Positions 1 through 8,990 of a DNA stretch of 9,151 nt are shown one piece after another. The position numbers and the translations under genes were made by a program. Every line of letters begins with the position of its first letter. The first letter of the stretch is position 1. Under the pieces are notes generated by a model. That model saw only the letters and a list, made by a program, of their open reading frames with translations, searched no databases and was not told the DNA's origin. The stretch comes from DASTQL01 sp035761805 (GTDB lineage: Bacteria > Actinomycetota > Actinomycetes > Jiangellales > Jiangellaceae), in contig DASTQL010000193.1 of the NCBI GenBank assembly GCA_035761805.1, forward strand, positions 1-9,151, in the 5' to 3' direction.

Positions 1-233
1 GCTGGCTCGCGCCGGACACCACCGTCGAGAGCAAGCCGAAGGAGAAGCAGCAGGTCGAGGTCGTCGACTTCCAGGTGGGCGACTCCGTCATGGTCGTGGA
101 CGGGCCGTTCGCCACGCTGCACGCGACGATCAACGAGATCAACCCGGACTCGCAGAAGGTCAAGGGCCTGGTCGAGATCTTCGGCCGCGAGACCCCGGTC
201 GAGCTCTCCTTCGCCCAGATCCAGAAGCTCTAG
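1..233 (+). CDS. nusG: Transcription termination/antitermination protein NusG, C-terminal part (5' end outside window)
   Basis: The reading frame is open from position 3 to the TAG at 231-233 and gives the last 76 residues of NusG. The stretch from V-G-D-S-V-M-V-V-D-G-P-F onward is the KOW domain, including the typical later segments V-K-G-L-V-E-I-F-G-R-E-T-P-V-E-L and a closing Q-I-Q-K-L. NusG binds RNA polymerase through its N-terminal domain (not in this window). Its KOW domain contacts Rho or ribosomal protein S10, coupling transcription to translation or to termination. The segment just before the KOW domain is charged and Lys/Glu-rich, as in the linker of actinobacterial NusG. rplK follows 63 bases later on the same strand, which is the standard nusG-rplK-rplA order. 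The identity is secure; only the missing N-terminus limits the description. Confidence 0.96.
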   Translation, partial: WLAPDTTVESKPKEKQQVEVVDFQVGDSVMVVDGPFATLHATINEINPDSQKVKGLVEIFGRETPVELSFAQIQKL

Positions 234-240
234 CAGGCCT

Positions 241-265
241 CCCGCGGCGCGTCCGCCGCCGCGGG
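241..265 (+). terminator. GC-rich hairpin between nusG and rplK (weak terminator or attenuator)
   Basis: A perfect 9-bp stem is formed by 241-249 (CCCGCGGCG) and 257-265 (CGCCGCGGG), with a 7-base loop. It lies 7 bases after the nusG stop. No T-run follows, so it may act as a pause or partial terminator rather than a complete one. The 3' arm can also pair with 292-296 next to the rplK start; see findings. Confidence 0.45.
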
Positions 266-296
266 CCGAACCACTCCACACCCAGTAAGGACCCGC

Positions 297-728
297 ATGC
301 CCCCGAAGAAGAAGGTCGCAGGCCTGGTCAAGCTCCAGATCCAGGCCGGCGCCGCGACCCCGGCGCCGCCCGTGGGCCCCGCCCTCGGCCAGCACGGCGT
401 CAACATCATGGAGTTCTGCAAGGCGTACAACGCCGCCACCGAGGCGCAGCGCGGCAACGTGGTGCCGGTCGAGATCACGGTGTACGAGGACCGCTCGTTC
501 ACCTTCGTGACCAAGACCCCGCCCGCGGCCAAGCTCATCCTCAAGGCGGCCGGTGTCGAGAAGGGCTCCGGCGAGCCGCACCGGACCAAGGTCGCCGTCA
601 TCACCCGCGACCAGGTCCGCGAGATCGCGCAGACCAAGATGCCCGACCTCAACGCCAACGACCTCGACGCCGCCGAGAAGATCATCGCCGGCACCGCCCG
701 GCAGATGGGCATCACCATCGAGGGCTGA
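297..728 (+). CDS. rplK: 50S ribosomal protein L11
   Basis: The product is 143 residues, the usual L11 length. L11 binds the GTPase-associated region of 23S rRNA together with L10-L12. It is needed for factor-dependent GTPase activity and for RelA-type stringent signalling. The N-terminal domain (about 1-70) shows the proline-rich loop P-A-P-P-V-G-P-A-L-G-Q-H-G-V-N-I-M-E-F at 22-40, which contacts thiopeptide antibiotics such as thiostrepton in known ribosomes. The linker holds the K-T-P-P-A-A segment, and the C-terminal rRNA-binding domain ends with I-A-G-T-A-R-Q-M-G-I-T-I-E-G. The ATG at 297 is supported by the ribosome binding site AAGGA at 287-291, five bases upstream. All loop prolines are present, so there is no sign of target-based thiostrepton resistance. 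rplA follows after a 96-base gap and is probably co-transcribed. Confidence 0.98.
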   Translation: MPPKKKVAGLVKLQIQAGAATPAPPVGPALGQHGVNIMEFCKAYNAATEAQRGNVVPVEITVYEDRSFTFVTKTPPAAKLILKAAGVEKGSGEPHRTKVAVITRDQVREIAQTKMPDLNANDLDAAEKIIAGTARQMGITIEG

Positions 729-760
729 CCCTCGTCACGCAGTGGCAGGGCCCGCTTCGG

Positions 761-798
761 CCCGTACCACGACTCCCACCCCGTACCGGGGGACTCCC
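761..798 (+). repeat. Short imperfect direct repeat in the rplK-rplA spacer
   Basis: CCCGTACC followed by GACTCCC occurs twice, at 761-777 and 780-798. The two parts are separated by 2 bases in the first copy and by 4 bases in the second. The second copy contributes to a 5-bp hairpin (779-783 with 787-791). Another 5-bp hairpin, 748-752 with 759-763, lies just upstream. The region ends at the rplA ribosome binding site. It looks like a small local duplication, and no function can be assigned. Confidence 0.5.
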
Positions 799-824
799 GG
801 ACGGCCTGCCGACAGGAGCAGCAC

Positions 825-1532
825 GTGAAGCGCAGCAAGGCCTACCGCGCCGCGGCCGAGAAGATCGACCGCGAGCGCCTCTACACCCCCGAGGAGGCGG
901 TCCGTCTCGTCAAGGAGACCGCCACCACCAAGTACGACGCCACCGTCGAGGTGGCCCTGCGCCTCGGCGTCGACCCACGCAAGGCCGACCAGATGGTCCG
1001 TGGCACCGTCAACCTCCCGCACGGCACGGGCAAGACCGCCCGGGTCCTGGTCTTCGCCGCGGGCGCGAAGGCCGAGGAGGCCCGGGAGGCCGGCGCCGAC
1101 ATCGTCGGTGCGGACGAGCTGATCGAGGAGGTCCAGGGCGGTCGCCTGGACTTCGACGCGGTCGTGGCCACCCCGGACCTGATGGGCAAGGTGGGGCGGC
1201 TGGGCCGCATCCTGGGCCCGCGCGGCCTCATGCCCAACCCCAAGACCGGCACGGTGACCATGGACGTCACCAAGGCGGTCGGCGACATCAAGGGCGGCAA
1301 GATCGAGTTCCGGGTAGACCGGCACGCCAACCTGCACTTCATCGTGGGCAAGGCGAGCTTCGACGACCGGCAGCTGGTCGAGAACTACGCCGCGGCGATG
1401 GACGAGATCACCCGGCTCAAGCCGTCCGCCGCCAAGGGCCGCTACGTCAAGAAGGCCACCATGGCCGCCACGATGGGGCCGGGCATCCCGCTCGACCCGG
1501 CACGCACGCGGCCGGAGCCGGCGAGCGCCTGA
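825..1532 (+). CDS. rplA: 50S ribosomal protein L1
   Basis: The product is 235 residues, normal for L1. L1 forms the mobile L1 stalk of the 50S subunit near the E site and helps release deacylated tRNA. In many bacteria it also represses its own operon by binding the L11-L1 mRNA. Domain I residues include V-D-P-R-K-A-D-Q-M-V-R-G-T-V-N-L-P-H-G-T-G-K. The central L1 signature G-P-R-G-L-M-P-N-P-K-T-G-T-V is at 131-144. The final domain I segment has K-I-E-F-R-V-D-R-H-A-N-L-H-F and ends with M-G-P-G-I-P-L-D-P. The GTG at 825 is chosen because AGGAG at 814-818 lies six bases upstream and the protein then begins M-K-R-S-K-A-Y-R, as in other actinobacterial L1 proteins. A strong hairpin 9 bases after the stop closes the rplK-rplA unit. 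Confidence 0.98.
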   Translation: MKRSKAYRAAAEKIDRERLYTPEEAVRLVKETATTKYDATVEVALRLGVDPRKADQMVRGTVNLPHGTGKTARVLVFAAGAKAEEAREAGADIVGADELIEEVQGGRLDFDAVVATPDLMGKVGRLGRILGPRGLMPNPKTGTVTMDVTKAVGDIKGGKIEFRVDRHANLHFIVGKASFDDRQLVENYAAAMDEITRLKPSAAKGRYVKKATMAATMGPGIPLDPARTRPEPASA

Positions 1533-1541
1533 CCGGGATGA

Positions 1542-1570
1542 CCCGGGTCCGCGGTCTCCGCGGATCCGGG
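1542..1570 (+). terminator. Intrinsic-type terminator hairpin after rplA
   Basis: The 13-base arms 1542-1554 (CCCGGGTCCGCGG) and 1558-1570 (CCGCGGATCCGGG) pair fully except for one G-U wobble, and close a 3-base loop (TCT). The hairpin starts 9 bases after the rplA stop. No T-run follows, which is common for terminators of GC-rich actinobacteria. It separates rplK-rplA from the hydrolase gene. Confidence 0.75.
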
Positions 1571-1650
1571 GTGGTCCCCGCCCCTCGGCCCGCATCCACC
1601 CCGGGCGATCACCCATGCCCTCCGCGGGCCCGCCCTGTCACCCTGGGAGC

Positions 1651-3495
1651 ATGACCGCCGACTCCGTACGCACCACCGACGGTGTCGGCGCTCCCGCGGT
1701 CGCACCGTCTCGCGCGGCCCTGCCGCGTCAGCGCACGGCGGAGGTGGCCCGGCAGGCCCGCCTGGCCGCCCGGCACGTCCCCGGGCTGCGGCGGCTGGTT
1801 CGGTGGCTGCGACTGAACCTCGCCGGTGTCGTGGGTGCGTTCGTGTTCCTCAACGCGTCCCTCTCGCCGTCGTTGCTGCCGCGGACCTGGGCCTACCAGG
1901 CCGCGGTCTCGGGCCTGGCCGCCACCTTCGGGTACGCGGTGGGCTCGCTGCTCGGGCTGGTGGTCCGGGCGGTCGGGTGGTCGGTCGCCTCGCTGCCGGG
2001 TCCGCTGCACGGCCGGCGGCTCCGGCCCGCCCGGCGGGCCGTGCTGGTCTCGTGGTGGTCGGTCGCCGTGGCCGGGGCTGCCGTCACCTCGTGGTTCCTG
2101 GTGCGGGCCGCCGCCTGGCAGACCGAGCTGCGCCTGCTGATGGGCGCGCAGAGCCCGGGCCCGGCCCACTACGCCCGCATCGTGGCCGTGTCCGCGGGCC
2201 TGTTCCTGGTGCTGCTGGCCGTGTGGCGGTGGTTGCGGGGCCTGGCCCGCCGGCTCGAGGTCCGGCTGCAGCGGTGGGTCCCCGTGCCGGTGGCCGTGGC
2301 CACGTCGGTGGGCTCGGTCGGTGCGATCGCCTACTGGGCGTTCAGTGGTCTCCTGCTGCCCGTCCTGCTGACCGCCTCGGGCCTGGCCTTCGGGGTCTGG
2401 GACCGGGTCGAGCACTCCGGCGTGCCCGCTCCGACCACGGCCCTGCGCTCCGGGGGCCCCGGGTCGCTGGTGTCGTGGGAGACCATGAACCGCAAGGGCC
2501 GGGAGTTCCTGGTGAGCGGCCCGGACCTGGCGGCCCTGCAGGCCACCTCGGGGTCGCCCGTCCGCGAGCCGGTCCGCGTCTACGTCGGTCTAGACGCGGC
2601 GGCGACGATGGCGGAGCGCGCGCGGCTCGCCGTCGCCGAGCTGGAGCGTGCCGGCGGGTTCGACCGGGAGGTGCTCCTGGTTGCCACCGCCACGGGGACG
2701 GGCTGGGTCGACCCGTACGCCGCGTCCTCCCTCGAGTACGTGCACGGCGGCGACACGGCCGTGGTCTCGATGCAGTACTCCTCCCTGCCGAGCTGGCTGT
2801 CCATGCTCAGTGACGCCTCAGAGGTGGAGCGGGCCGGGGCGGTCCTCTTCGACGCCGTCCGCGAACGGTGGGCCGCCCTTCCCACCGCCGACCGCCCCAG
2901 GCTCCTCGTGTACGGCGAGAGCCTTGGCGCCCAGGGGAGCGCCGGAGCCTTCACCGACGTCGACGACGTCGTGCAGCGGACCGACGGGGCCCTGTGGGTT
3001 GGCCAGCCCGTGGCCACCGATCTGGTCTCGGGTCTCGTGGCCGTCCGCGACCCCCGCTCCACGGTCGTCGCGCCGGTGGTCTCGCAGGCGCCTGACGTGC
3101 GCTTCTGGCCGGGCGGCGCCGTCCCCCCGCCCGGCGGTACCGACTGGGACCGGCCCCGGGTCCTGGTGCTGTCGCACCCCTCCGACCCGGTGTCCCGGTG
3201 GTCCCCGCGGCTGGTCTTCGAGGAGCCTGAGTGGCTGCGCGAGGCTCCCGGCCCCGACGTCCTGCCCCGCTTCACCTGGTACCCCTTCGTGACGTTCTGG
3301 CAGGTCACCGCCGACATGGCGCTGTCCCTCGGTGTGCCGACCGGGCACGGGCACCGCTACGGGGTCGAGCACGTCGACGCCTGGTTCGCCGTCGCACCGC
3401 CCGCCGGCCGGCCAGGCCCGCCACCCGCCGAGCGGCTCGCCGAGCTCCGCCGGGCCGTCGCCGCCGACCTCCGGGGCGCCCCCGGCCTCGACTGA
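1651..3495 (+). CDS. Membrane-anchored alpha/beta-hydrolase of the COG4425 type (Abhydrolase_9 with N-terminal membrane domain)
   Basis: From the ATG at 1651 the product is 614 residues. The N-terminal third has four to six hydrophobic segments, at about 55-69, 83-105, 130-151, 177-195 and 210-247. It contains the family-like phrase S-P-S-L-L-P-R at 72-78. The C-terminal two thirds hold K-G-R-E-F-L-V-S-G-P (282-291), a T-G-T-G-W-V-D-P segment, the nucleophile elbow Y-G-E-S-L-G with Ser424, S-D-P with candidate Asp512, and G-H-G-H-R-Y-G with candidate catalytic His566 or His568. This matches my memory of the actinobacterial family with Pfam domains Abhydrolase_9_N and Abhydrolase_9; substrate and role are unknown. 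The hydrolase domain may face either side of the membrane. The start is uncertain. An in-frame ATG at 1615 would add 12 residues, and neither start has a well-spaced ribosome binding site: GGGAG at 1645-1649 is only one base from 1651. Translation from a leaderless mRNA is possible. The gene lies between rplA and rplJ, and its base composition resembles its neighbours. Confidence 0.88.
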   Translation: MTADSVRTTDGVGAPAVAPSRAALPRQRTAEVARQARLAARHVPGLRRLVRWLRLNLAGVVGAFVFLNASLSPSLLPRTWAYQAAVSGLAATFGYAVGSLLGLVVRAVGWSVASLPGPLHGRRLRPARRAVLVSWWSVAVAGAAVTSWFLVRAAAWQTELRLLMGAQSPGPAHYARIVAVSAGLFLVLLAVWRWLRGLARRLEVRLQRWVPVPVAVATSVGSVGAIAYWAFSGLLLPVLLTASGLAFGVWDRVEHSGVPAPTTALRSGGPGSLVSWETMNRKGREFLVSGPDLAALQATSGSPVREPVRVYVGLDAAATMAERARLAVAELERAGGFDREVLLVATATGTGWVDPYAASSLEYVHGGDTAVVSMQYSSLPSWLSMLSDASEVERAGAVLFDAVRERWAALPTADRPRLLVYGESLGAQGSAGAFTDVDDVVQRTDGALWVGQPVATDLVSGLVAVRDPRSTVVAPVVSQAPDVRFWPGGAVPPPGGTDWDRPRVLVLSHPSDPVSRWSPRLVFEEPEWLREAPGPDVLPRFTWYPFVTFWQVTADMALSLGVPTGHGHRYGVEHVDAWFAVAPPAGRPGPPPAERLAELRRAVAADLRGAPGLD

Positions 3496-3642
3496 CGCTG
3501 CGTGCCCGCCCGAATGACCATGTTCACCACCCCGGTCGGGCCATCACCAGGCGCGGAACCCTCGTGTTGACACCAGCAACCTGGTCGTGGGTGCCGTCCT
3601 GGCCCACTGCCCCGGCCGACGTCGATGGGGGACGGGCCGGAT
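3496..3642. other. Non-coding stretch between the hydrolase gene and the rplJ promoter
   Basis: No plausible gene lies here. A weak 6-bp hairpin (3508-3513 with 3536-3541, 22-base loop) follows the hydrolase stop and might aid termination. A perfect -35 hexamer TTGACA occurs at 3567-3572, overlapping a small inverted repeat ACCAG/CTGGT (3572-3576, 3581-3585). No acceptable -10 element stands 16-18 bases downstream of it. Confidence 0.5.
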
Positions 3643-3672
3643 TTGGTGGGGAGGGCGGCTCCGCCGTACGCT
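3643..3672 (+). promoter_or_regulatory. Candidate sigma-70-type promoter for rplJ-rplL
   Basis: TTGGTG at 3643-3648 and TACGCT at 3667-3672 are separated by 18 bases. The -10 element fits the actinobacterial TANNNT pattern, while the -35 keeps only TTG. Transcription would start near 3679, exactly upstream of the folded leader, giving a 5' UTR of about 185 bases. The agreement with the leader position supports the call. Confidence 0.55.
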
Positions 3673-3678
3673 GGCCGC

Positions 3679-3863
3679 GCCAGAGACCGCCGGTCTCCGG
3701 TCCGCCTCGGCGGGCCGGGCGAAGGTCCCGCAGCGAGCGGGCGGCCCGCGCAGGTGAGAGACGACCGCCATGCCCGTCGTGGCCGACGCCCCGCGCCTGT
3801 GCCGGGGCGTCCTGCACGTCCGGGCTCCCCGCGTGCCGGCTCCACCACGTACGAAGGAGTCCC
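3679..3863 (+). promoter_or_regulatory. Structured rplJ leader, probable L10-binding autoregulatory element
   Basis: Known L10-L12 complexes repress their own operon by binding a leader that imitates their 23S rRNA site. Here CAGAGACCGCC at 3681-3691 and GAAGGTCCC at 3721-3729 resemble the rRNA phrases CAGACCGCC and TAAGGTCCC of the L10 region, recalled from the E. coli 23S sequence. The leader can fold into several hairpins. One is 6 bp (3683-3688 with 3692-3697). One is 9 bp with a single wobble (3697-3705 with 3710-3718). One is 5 bp (3727-3731 with 3737-3741). The strand GTCTC at 3693-3697 can instead pair with GAGAC at 3758-3762, enclosing the middle hairpins, so two alternative folds are possible. 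A separate 9-bp hairpin follows at 3785-3811. The assignment is an inference from position, rRNA-like phrases and foldability. Confidence 0.55.
3785..3811 (+). promoter_or_regulatory. Perfect 9-bp hairpin in the rplJ leader (possible attenuator)
   Basis: GACGCCCCG (3785-3793) pairs perfectly with CGGGGCGTC (3803-3811) around a 9-base loop. It ends 42 bases before the AAGGAG ribosome binding site of rplJ. No T-run follows. It could act as an attenuator downstream of the proposed L10-binding fold or simply space the start site. Confidence 0.45.
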
Positions 3864-4559
3864 ATGGCCAGGGCTGACAAGGCGGCCGCCGTCGCCGAGC
3901 TGGCGGAGGAGTTCCGCAGCTCGAGCGCGGTCGTGTTGACCGAGTACCGCGGCCTCACCGTCAAGCAGCTGACGGAGCTCCGTCGGTCGCTCGGCGGGAA
4001 CGCGTCGTACGCCGTGGTGAAGAACACGCTCACCAAGATCGCCGCCAAGGACGCCGGCCTGGAAGGGCTCGAGGAGCACCTCGCCGGCCCGTCGGCCATC
4101 GCCTTCGTCACGGGCGACCCGGTCGAGGCGGCCAAGGGGCTGCGTGACTTCGCCAGGTCCCACCCCGTCCTCGTGATCAAGGGCGGCGTGCTCGAGGGCA
4201 AGCCCATCTCGGCTACGGAGATCGGCAGGCTCGCGGACCTGGAGTCGCGCGAGGTGCTGCTGGCCAGGATGGCCGGTGCCATGACCGCCTCGCTGTCCGG
4301 CGCCGTCGCGCTGTTCGCGGCCCCGCTGTCGCAGACCGCCCGGCTGGTCGAGGCACTGCGACGCAAGGCCGAGGAGGATCCGAGTGTCCTCGCGGGCGGT
4401 GTCGGGGAGCCGGCTCCCGCGGTCGACGAGACCGCCCCGGCCGCCGAGCCATCCGCGGCCGACCGGACCGCTCCCGCCGCCGAGCCACCTGCAGCCGACG
4501 AGATCGCGCCAGACGCCGATGCTCCCGCAGCCGAGGCAGCCGAGGCGAGCGAGGGCTGA
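3864..4559 (+). CDS. rplJ: 50S ribosomal protein L10 with an Ala/Pro/Glu-rich C-terminal extension
   Basis: L10 is the base of the ribosomal stalk; it binds 23S rRNA and carries the L7/L12 dimers. The N-terminal rRNA-binding domain reads M-A-R-A-D-K through V-L-T-E-Y-R-G-L-T-V (24-33) and Y-A-V-V-K-N-T-L (49-56). The long helix that docks L12 dimers lies at about 132-170 (L-L-A-R-M-A-G-A-M ... L-R-R-K-A-E-E). The product is 231 residues, about 50 longer than typical actinobacterial L10 (near 175-180). The extra part, about 172-231, is low-complexity Ala/Pro/Glu/Asp with a 12-residue tandem repeat, and it keeps the same reading frame to a clean TGA. The ATG at 3864 is chosen because AAGGAG (3854-3859) stands four bases upstream and the protein then starts like known L10. 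The reading frame is open upstream to 3231, but that part covers the hydrolase gene and the leader. rplL follows after 98 bases. Confidence 0.97.
   Translation: MARADKAAAVAELAEEFRSSSAVVLTEYRGLTVKQLTELRRSLGGNASYAVVKNTLTKIAAKDAGLEGLEEHLAGPSAIAFVTGDPVEAAKGLRDFARSHPVLVIKGGVLEGKPISATEIGRLADLESREVLLARMAGAMTASLSGAVALFAAPLSQTARLVEALRRKAEEDPSVLAGGVGEPAPAVDETAPAAEPSAADRTAPAAEPPAADEIAPDADAPAAEAAEASEG
4431..4538 (+). repeat. 36-bp tandem repeat in the rplJ tail (two good copies, one degenerate)
   Basis: Residues 190-201 (T-A-P-A-A-E-P-S-A-A-D-R) and 202-213 (T-A-P-A-A-E-P-P-A-A-D-E) are tandem copies encoded by 4431-4466 and 4467-4502. Residues 214-225 (I-A-P-D-A-D-A-P-A-A-E-A, 4503-4538) look like a decayed third copy. 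The unit is a multiple of three, so changes in copy number would keep the frame. Confidence 0.75.
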
Positions 4560-4657
4560 CCCAGGGGGTCACCGGAGCGCCCGGGCGGCCCCCAGCCCCC
4601 GACCACCCACCCGGAACAGTCCTCGCGGACCAGTCCCACACGAAAGGAACGCCGACC

Positions 4658-5050
4658 ATGGCGAAGCTCAGCACCGAGGAGCTCCTCGACGCGTTCAAGG
4701 AGATGTCCCTCATCGAGCTCTCGGAGTTCGTGAAGCAGTTCGAGGAGACCTTCGGCGTCACCGCTGCCGCTCCCGTGGCCCTGGCCGCTGCCCCGGCTGC
4801 GGCCGGTGGCGGCGAGGCGGCGGCCGAGGTCGAGGAGCAGGACGAGTTCGACGTCATCCTCGAGGCCGCCGGTGACAAGAAGATCCAGGTCATCAAGGAG
4901 GTCCGCGCGCTGACCTCGCTGGGCCTCAAGGAGGCCAAGGACCTCGTCGACGGCACCCCGAAGCCGGTCCTCGAGAAGGTCGCCAAGGACGCTGCGGAGA
5001 AGGCCAAGGCGCAGCTCGAGGGCGCCGGCGCCACCGTCACCGTCAAGTGA
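4658..5050 (+). CDS. rplL: 50S ribosomal protein L7/L12
   Basis: The product is 130 residues, the usual L7/L12 length. L12 is the multicopy stalk protein that recruits IF2, EF-Tu, EF-G and RF3 and stimulates their GTPase activity. The dimerisation and L10-binding domain is at about 1-33 (M-A-K-L-S-T-E-E-L-L ... F-E-E-T-F-G-V). The flexible Ala/Gly hinge is at about 35-58. The factor-binding domain at about 60-130 shows D-K-K-I-Q-V-I-K-E-V-R, then L-T-S-L-G-L-K-E-A-K-D-L-V-D-G-T-P-K-P-V, and ends A-T-V-T-V-K. The ATG at 4658 has AAAGGAA (4643-4649) eight bases upstream. The 98-base gap after rplJ shows no strong terminator, so rplJ and rplL are presumably one transcript under the L10 leader. 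Two hairpins follow the stop. Confidence 0.98.
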   Translation: MAKLSTEELLDAFKEMSLIELSEFVKQFEETFGVTAAAPVALAAAPAAAGGGEAAAEVEEQDEFDVILEAAGDKKIQVIKEVRALTSLGLKEAKDLVDGTPKPVLEKVAKDAAEKAKAQLEGAGATVTVK

Positions 5051-5056
5051 CCTGCC

Positions 5057-5074
5057 GCCGCTGACCGCAGCGGC
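5057..5074 (+). terminator. Small hairpin directly after rplL
   Basis: GCCGCT (5057-5062) pairs with AGCGGC (5069-5074) around a 6-base loop, starting six bases after the rplL stop. It stands just before the much larger terminator hairpin and may be an accessory or mRNA 3'-end stabilising element. Confidence 0.4.
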
Positions 5075-5077
5075 ACC

Positions 5078-5125
5078 GACGCCGAGGGCGGGCTCCCGAC
5101 CGCCGGGAGCCCGCCCTCCGGCGTC
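5078..5125 (+). terminator. Strong terminator hairpin of the rplJ-rplL unit
   Basis: The arms 5078-5098 and 5104-5125 form a 21-bp stem with one bulged base (C5118) and a 5-base loop (ACCGC). The inner 14 bp are perfect (5085-5098 with 5104-5117) and the outer 7 bp are GACGCCG with CGGCGTC. It is among the most stable simple hairpins in the window. It lacks a T-run, as usual for GC-rich actinobacteria. It implies that rpoB depends mainly on its own promoters. Confidence 0.85.
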
Positions 5126-5169
5126 ACCCTCCGGGGTCGTGCCCGTCCCCAGCGGGAGAGGTCAGGCGC

Positions 5170-5199
5170 TTGACTCAGGGGCGGCCCACGCAGCATGCT
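5170..5199 (+). promoter_or_regulatory. Candidate distal rpoB promoter
   Basis: TTGACT (5170-5175, five of six consensus bases) and CATGCT (5194-5199) are 18 bases apart. The -10 keeps the two most important positions, A2 and T6, and overlaps the 8-bp palindrome AGCATGCT (5192-5199). Transcription would start near 5206 and give a leader of about 210 bases. Confidence 0.45.
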
Positions 5200-5227
5200 T
5201 CCACGAAGAGCGTTCCTGCCGGGCGGC

Positions 5228-5252
5228 CTCGCGCCGGATGTCCGGCGGCGAG
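5228..5252 (+). promoter_or_regulatory. Hairpin between the two rpoB promoter candidates
   Basis: CTCGCGCCGG (5228-5237) pairs with 5242-5252 over 10 bp, leaving one bulged base (G5247) and a 4-base loop (ATGT). It would lie in the 5' part of an mRNA started at the distal promoter. Its role is unknown; it could be a pause or partial terminator. Confidence 0.45.
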
Positions 5253-5271
5253 AGCGATCACGGCAGGAGAG

Positions 5272-5282
5272 GTGACGGTCAC
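5272..5282. promoter_or_regulatory. Operator-like inverted repeat upstream of the proximal rpoB promoter
   Basis: GTGAC and GTCAC flank a single G (5272-5282). The element stands 12 bases before the -35 of the proximal promoter, a position suited to an activator. The site is short and could be chance. The spacing does not match the Crp-type TGTGA-N6-TCACA pattern. Confidence 0.25.
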
Positions 5283-5294
5283 AGCAACCGCCAC

Positions 5295-5323
5295 TCGACA
5301 GCAGTGGCCCTGAGGGCTAGACT
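5295..5323 (+). promoter_or_regulatory. Proximal rpoB promoter
   Basis: TCGACA (5295-5300, one mismatch to TTGACA) and TAGACT (5318-5323, a full match to TANNNT) are separated by 17 bases, the optimal spacing. Transcription would start near 5330. The downstream bases CTTTTGCGCTGCCTC (5325-5339) resemble the start region of rpoB mRNAs as I recall it from other actinobacteria. This is the best promoter in the window by sequence. Confidence 0.75.
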
Positions 5324-5341
5324 GCTCTTTTGCGCTGCCTC

Positions 5342-5368
5342 CATCTCGCACAGTCTGCGTGCGAGATG
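5342..5368 (+). promoter_or_regulatory. Perfect 10-bp hairpin in the rpoB 5' leader
   Basis: CATCTCGCAC (5342-5351) pairs perfectly with GTGCGAGATG (5359-5368) around the 7-base loop AGTCTGC. It begins about 12 bases after the predicted proximal start and ends 34 bases before the GGAAGGA ribosome binding site. It may stabilise the mRNA or take part in control of rpoB. Confidence 0.6.
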
Positions 5369-5415
5369 CCTGGCATGCGTCGAATTTCCGACCGTGAGCC
5401 TCGGAAGGACCCCTC

Positions 5416-8913
<3,498 letters not shown>

Positions 8914-8990
8914 CGGTCCGGGTCGGCTTCCGTCCGGCCCCTCACCCTGACGGCGACCCGCGGGTACCGATTCTCGGCGACGCGGACTCG

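Noticed and set aside
735..1616. Long minus-strand frame opposite rplA
   Set aside because: It is a composition-driven shadow of rplA. The Arg/Gly/Leu-rich translation matches nothing known to me.
1615..1650. Earlier ATG at 1615 as the hydrolase start
   Set aside because: It has no ribosome binding site and adds 12 residues of Pro/Gly-rich sequence with no family feature. It remains possible, since the 1651 start is also weakly supported.
3567..3597. Consensus -35 TTGACA as a second rplJ promoter
   Set aside because: No TANNNT-like -10 stands 16-18 bases downstream; the hexamers there are GC-rich. I kept the 3643-3672 pair instead.
3231..3863. In-frame upstream extension of the rplJ reading frame
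   Set aside because: It overlaps the end of the hydrolase gene and the leader, the translation is Arg/Pro/Ala-rich with no domain, and the L10 start at 3864 has its own ribosome binding site.
8956..8965. Palindrome ACCCGCGGGT after rpoB as an operator or terminator
   Set aside because: A 10-bp GC-rich palindrome is common by chance at this base composition, and it has no loop to form a useful hairpin.
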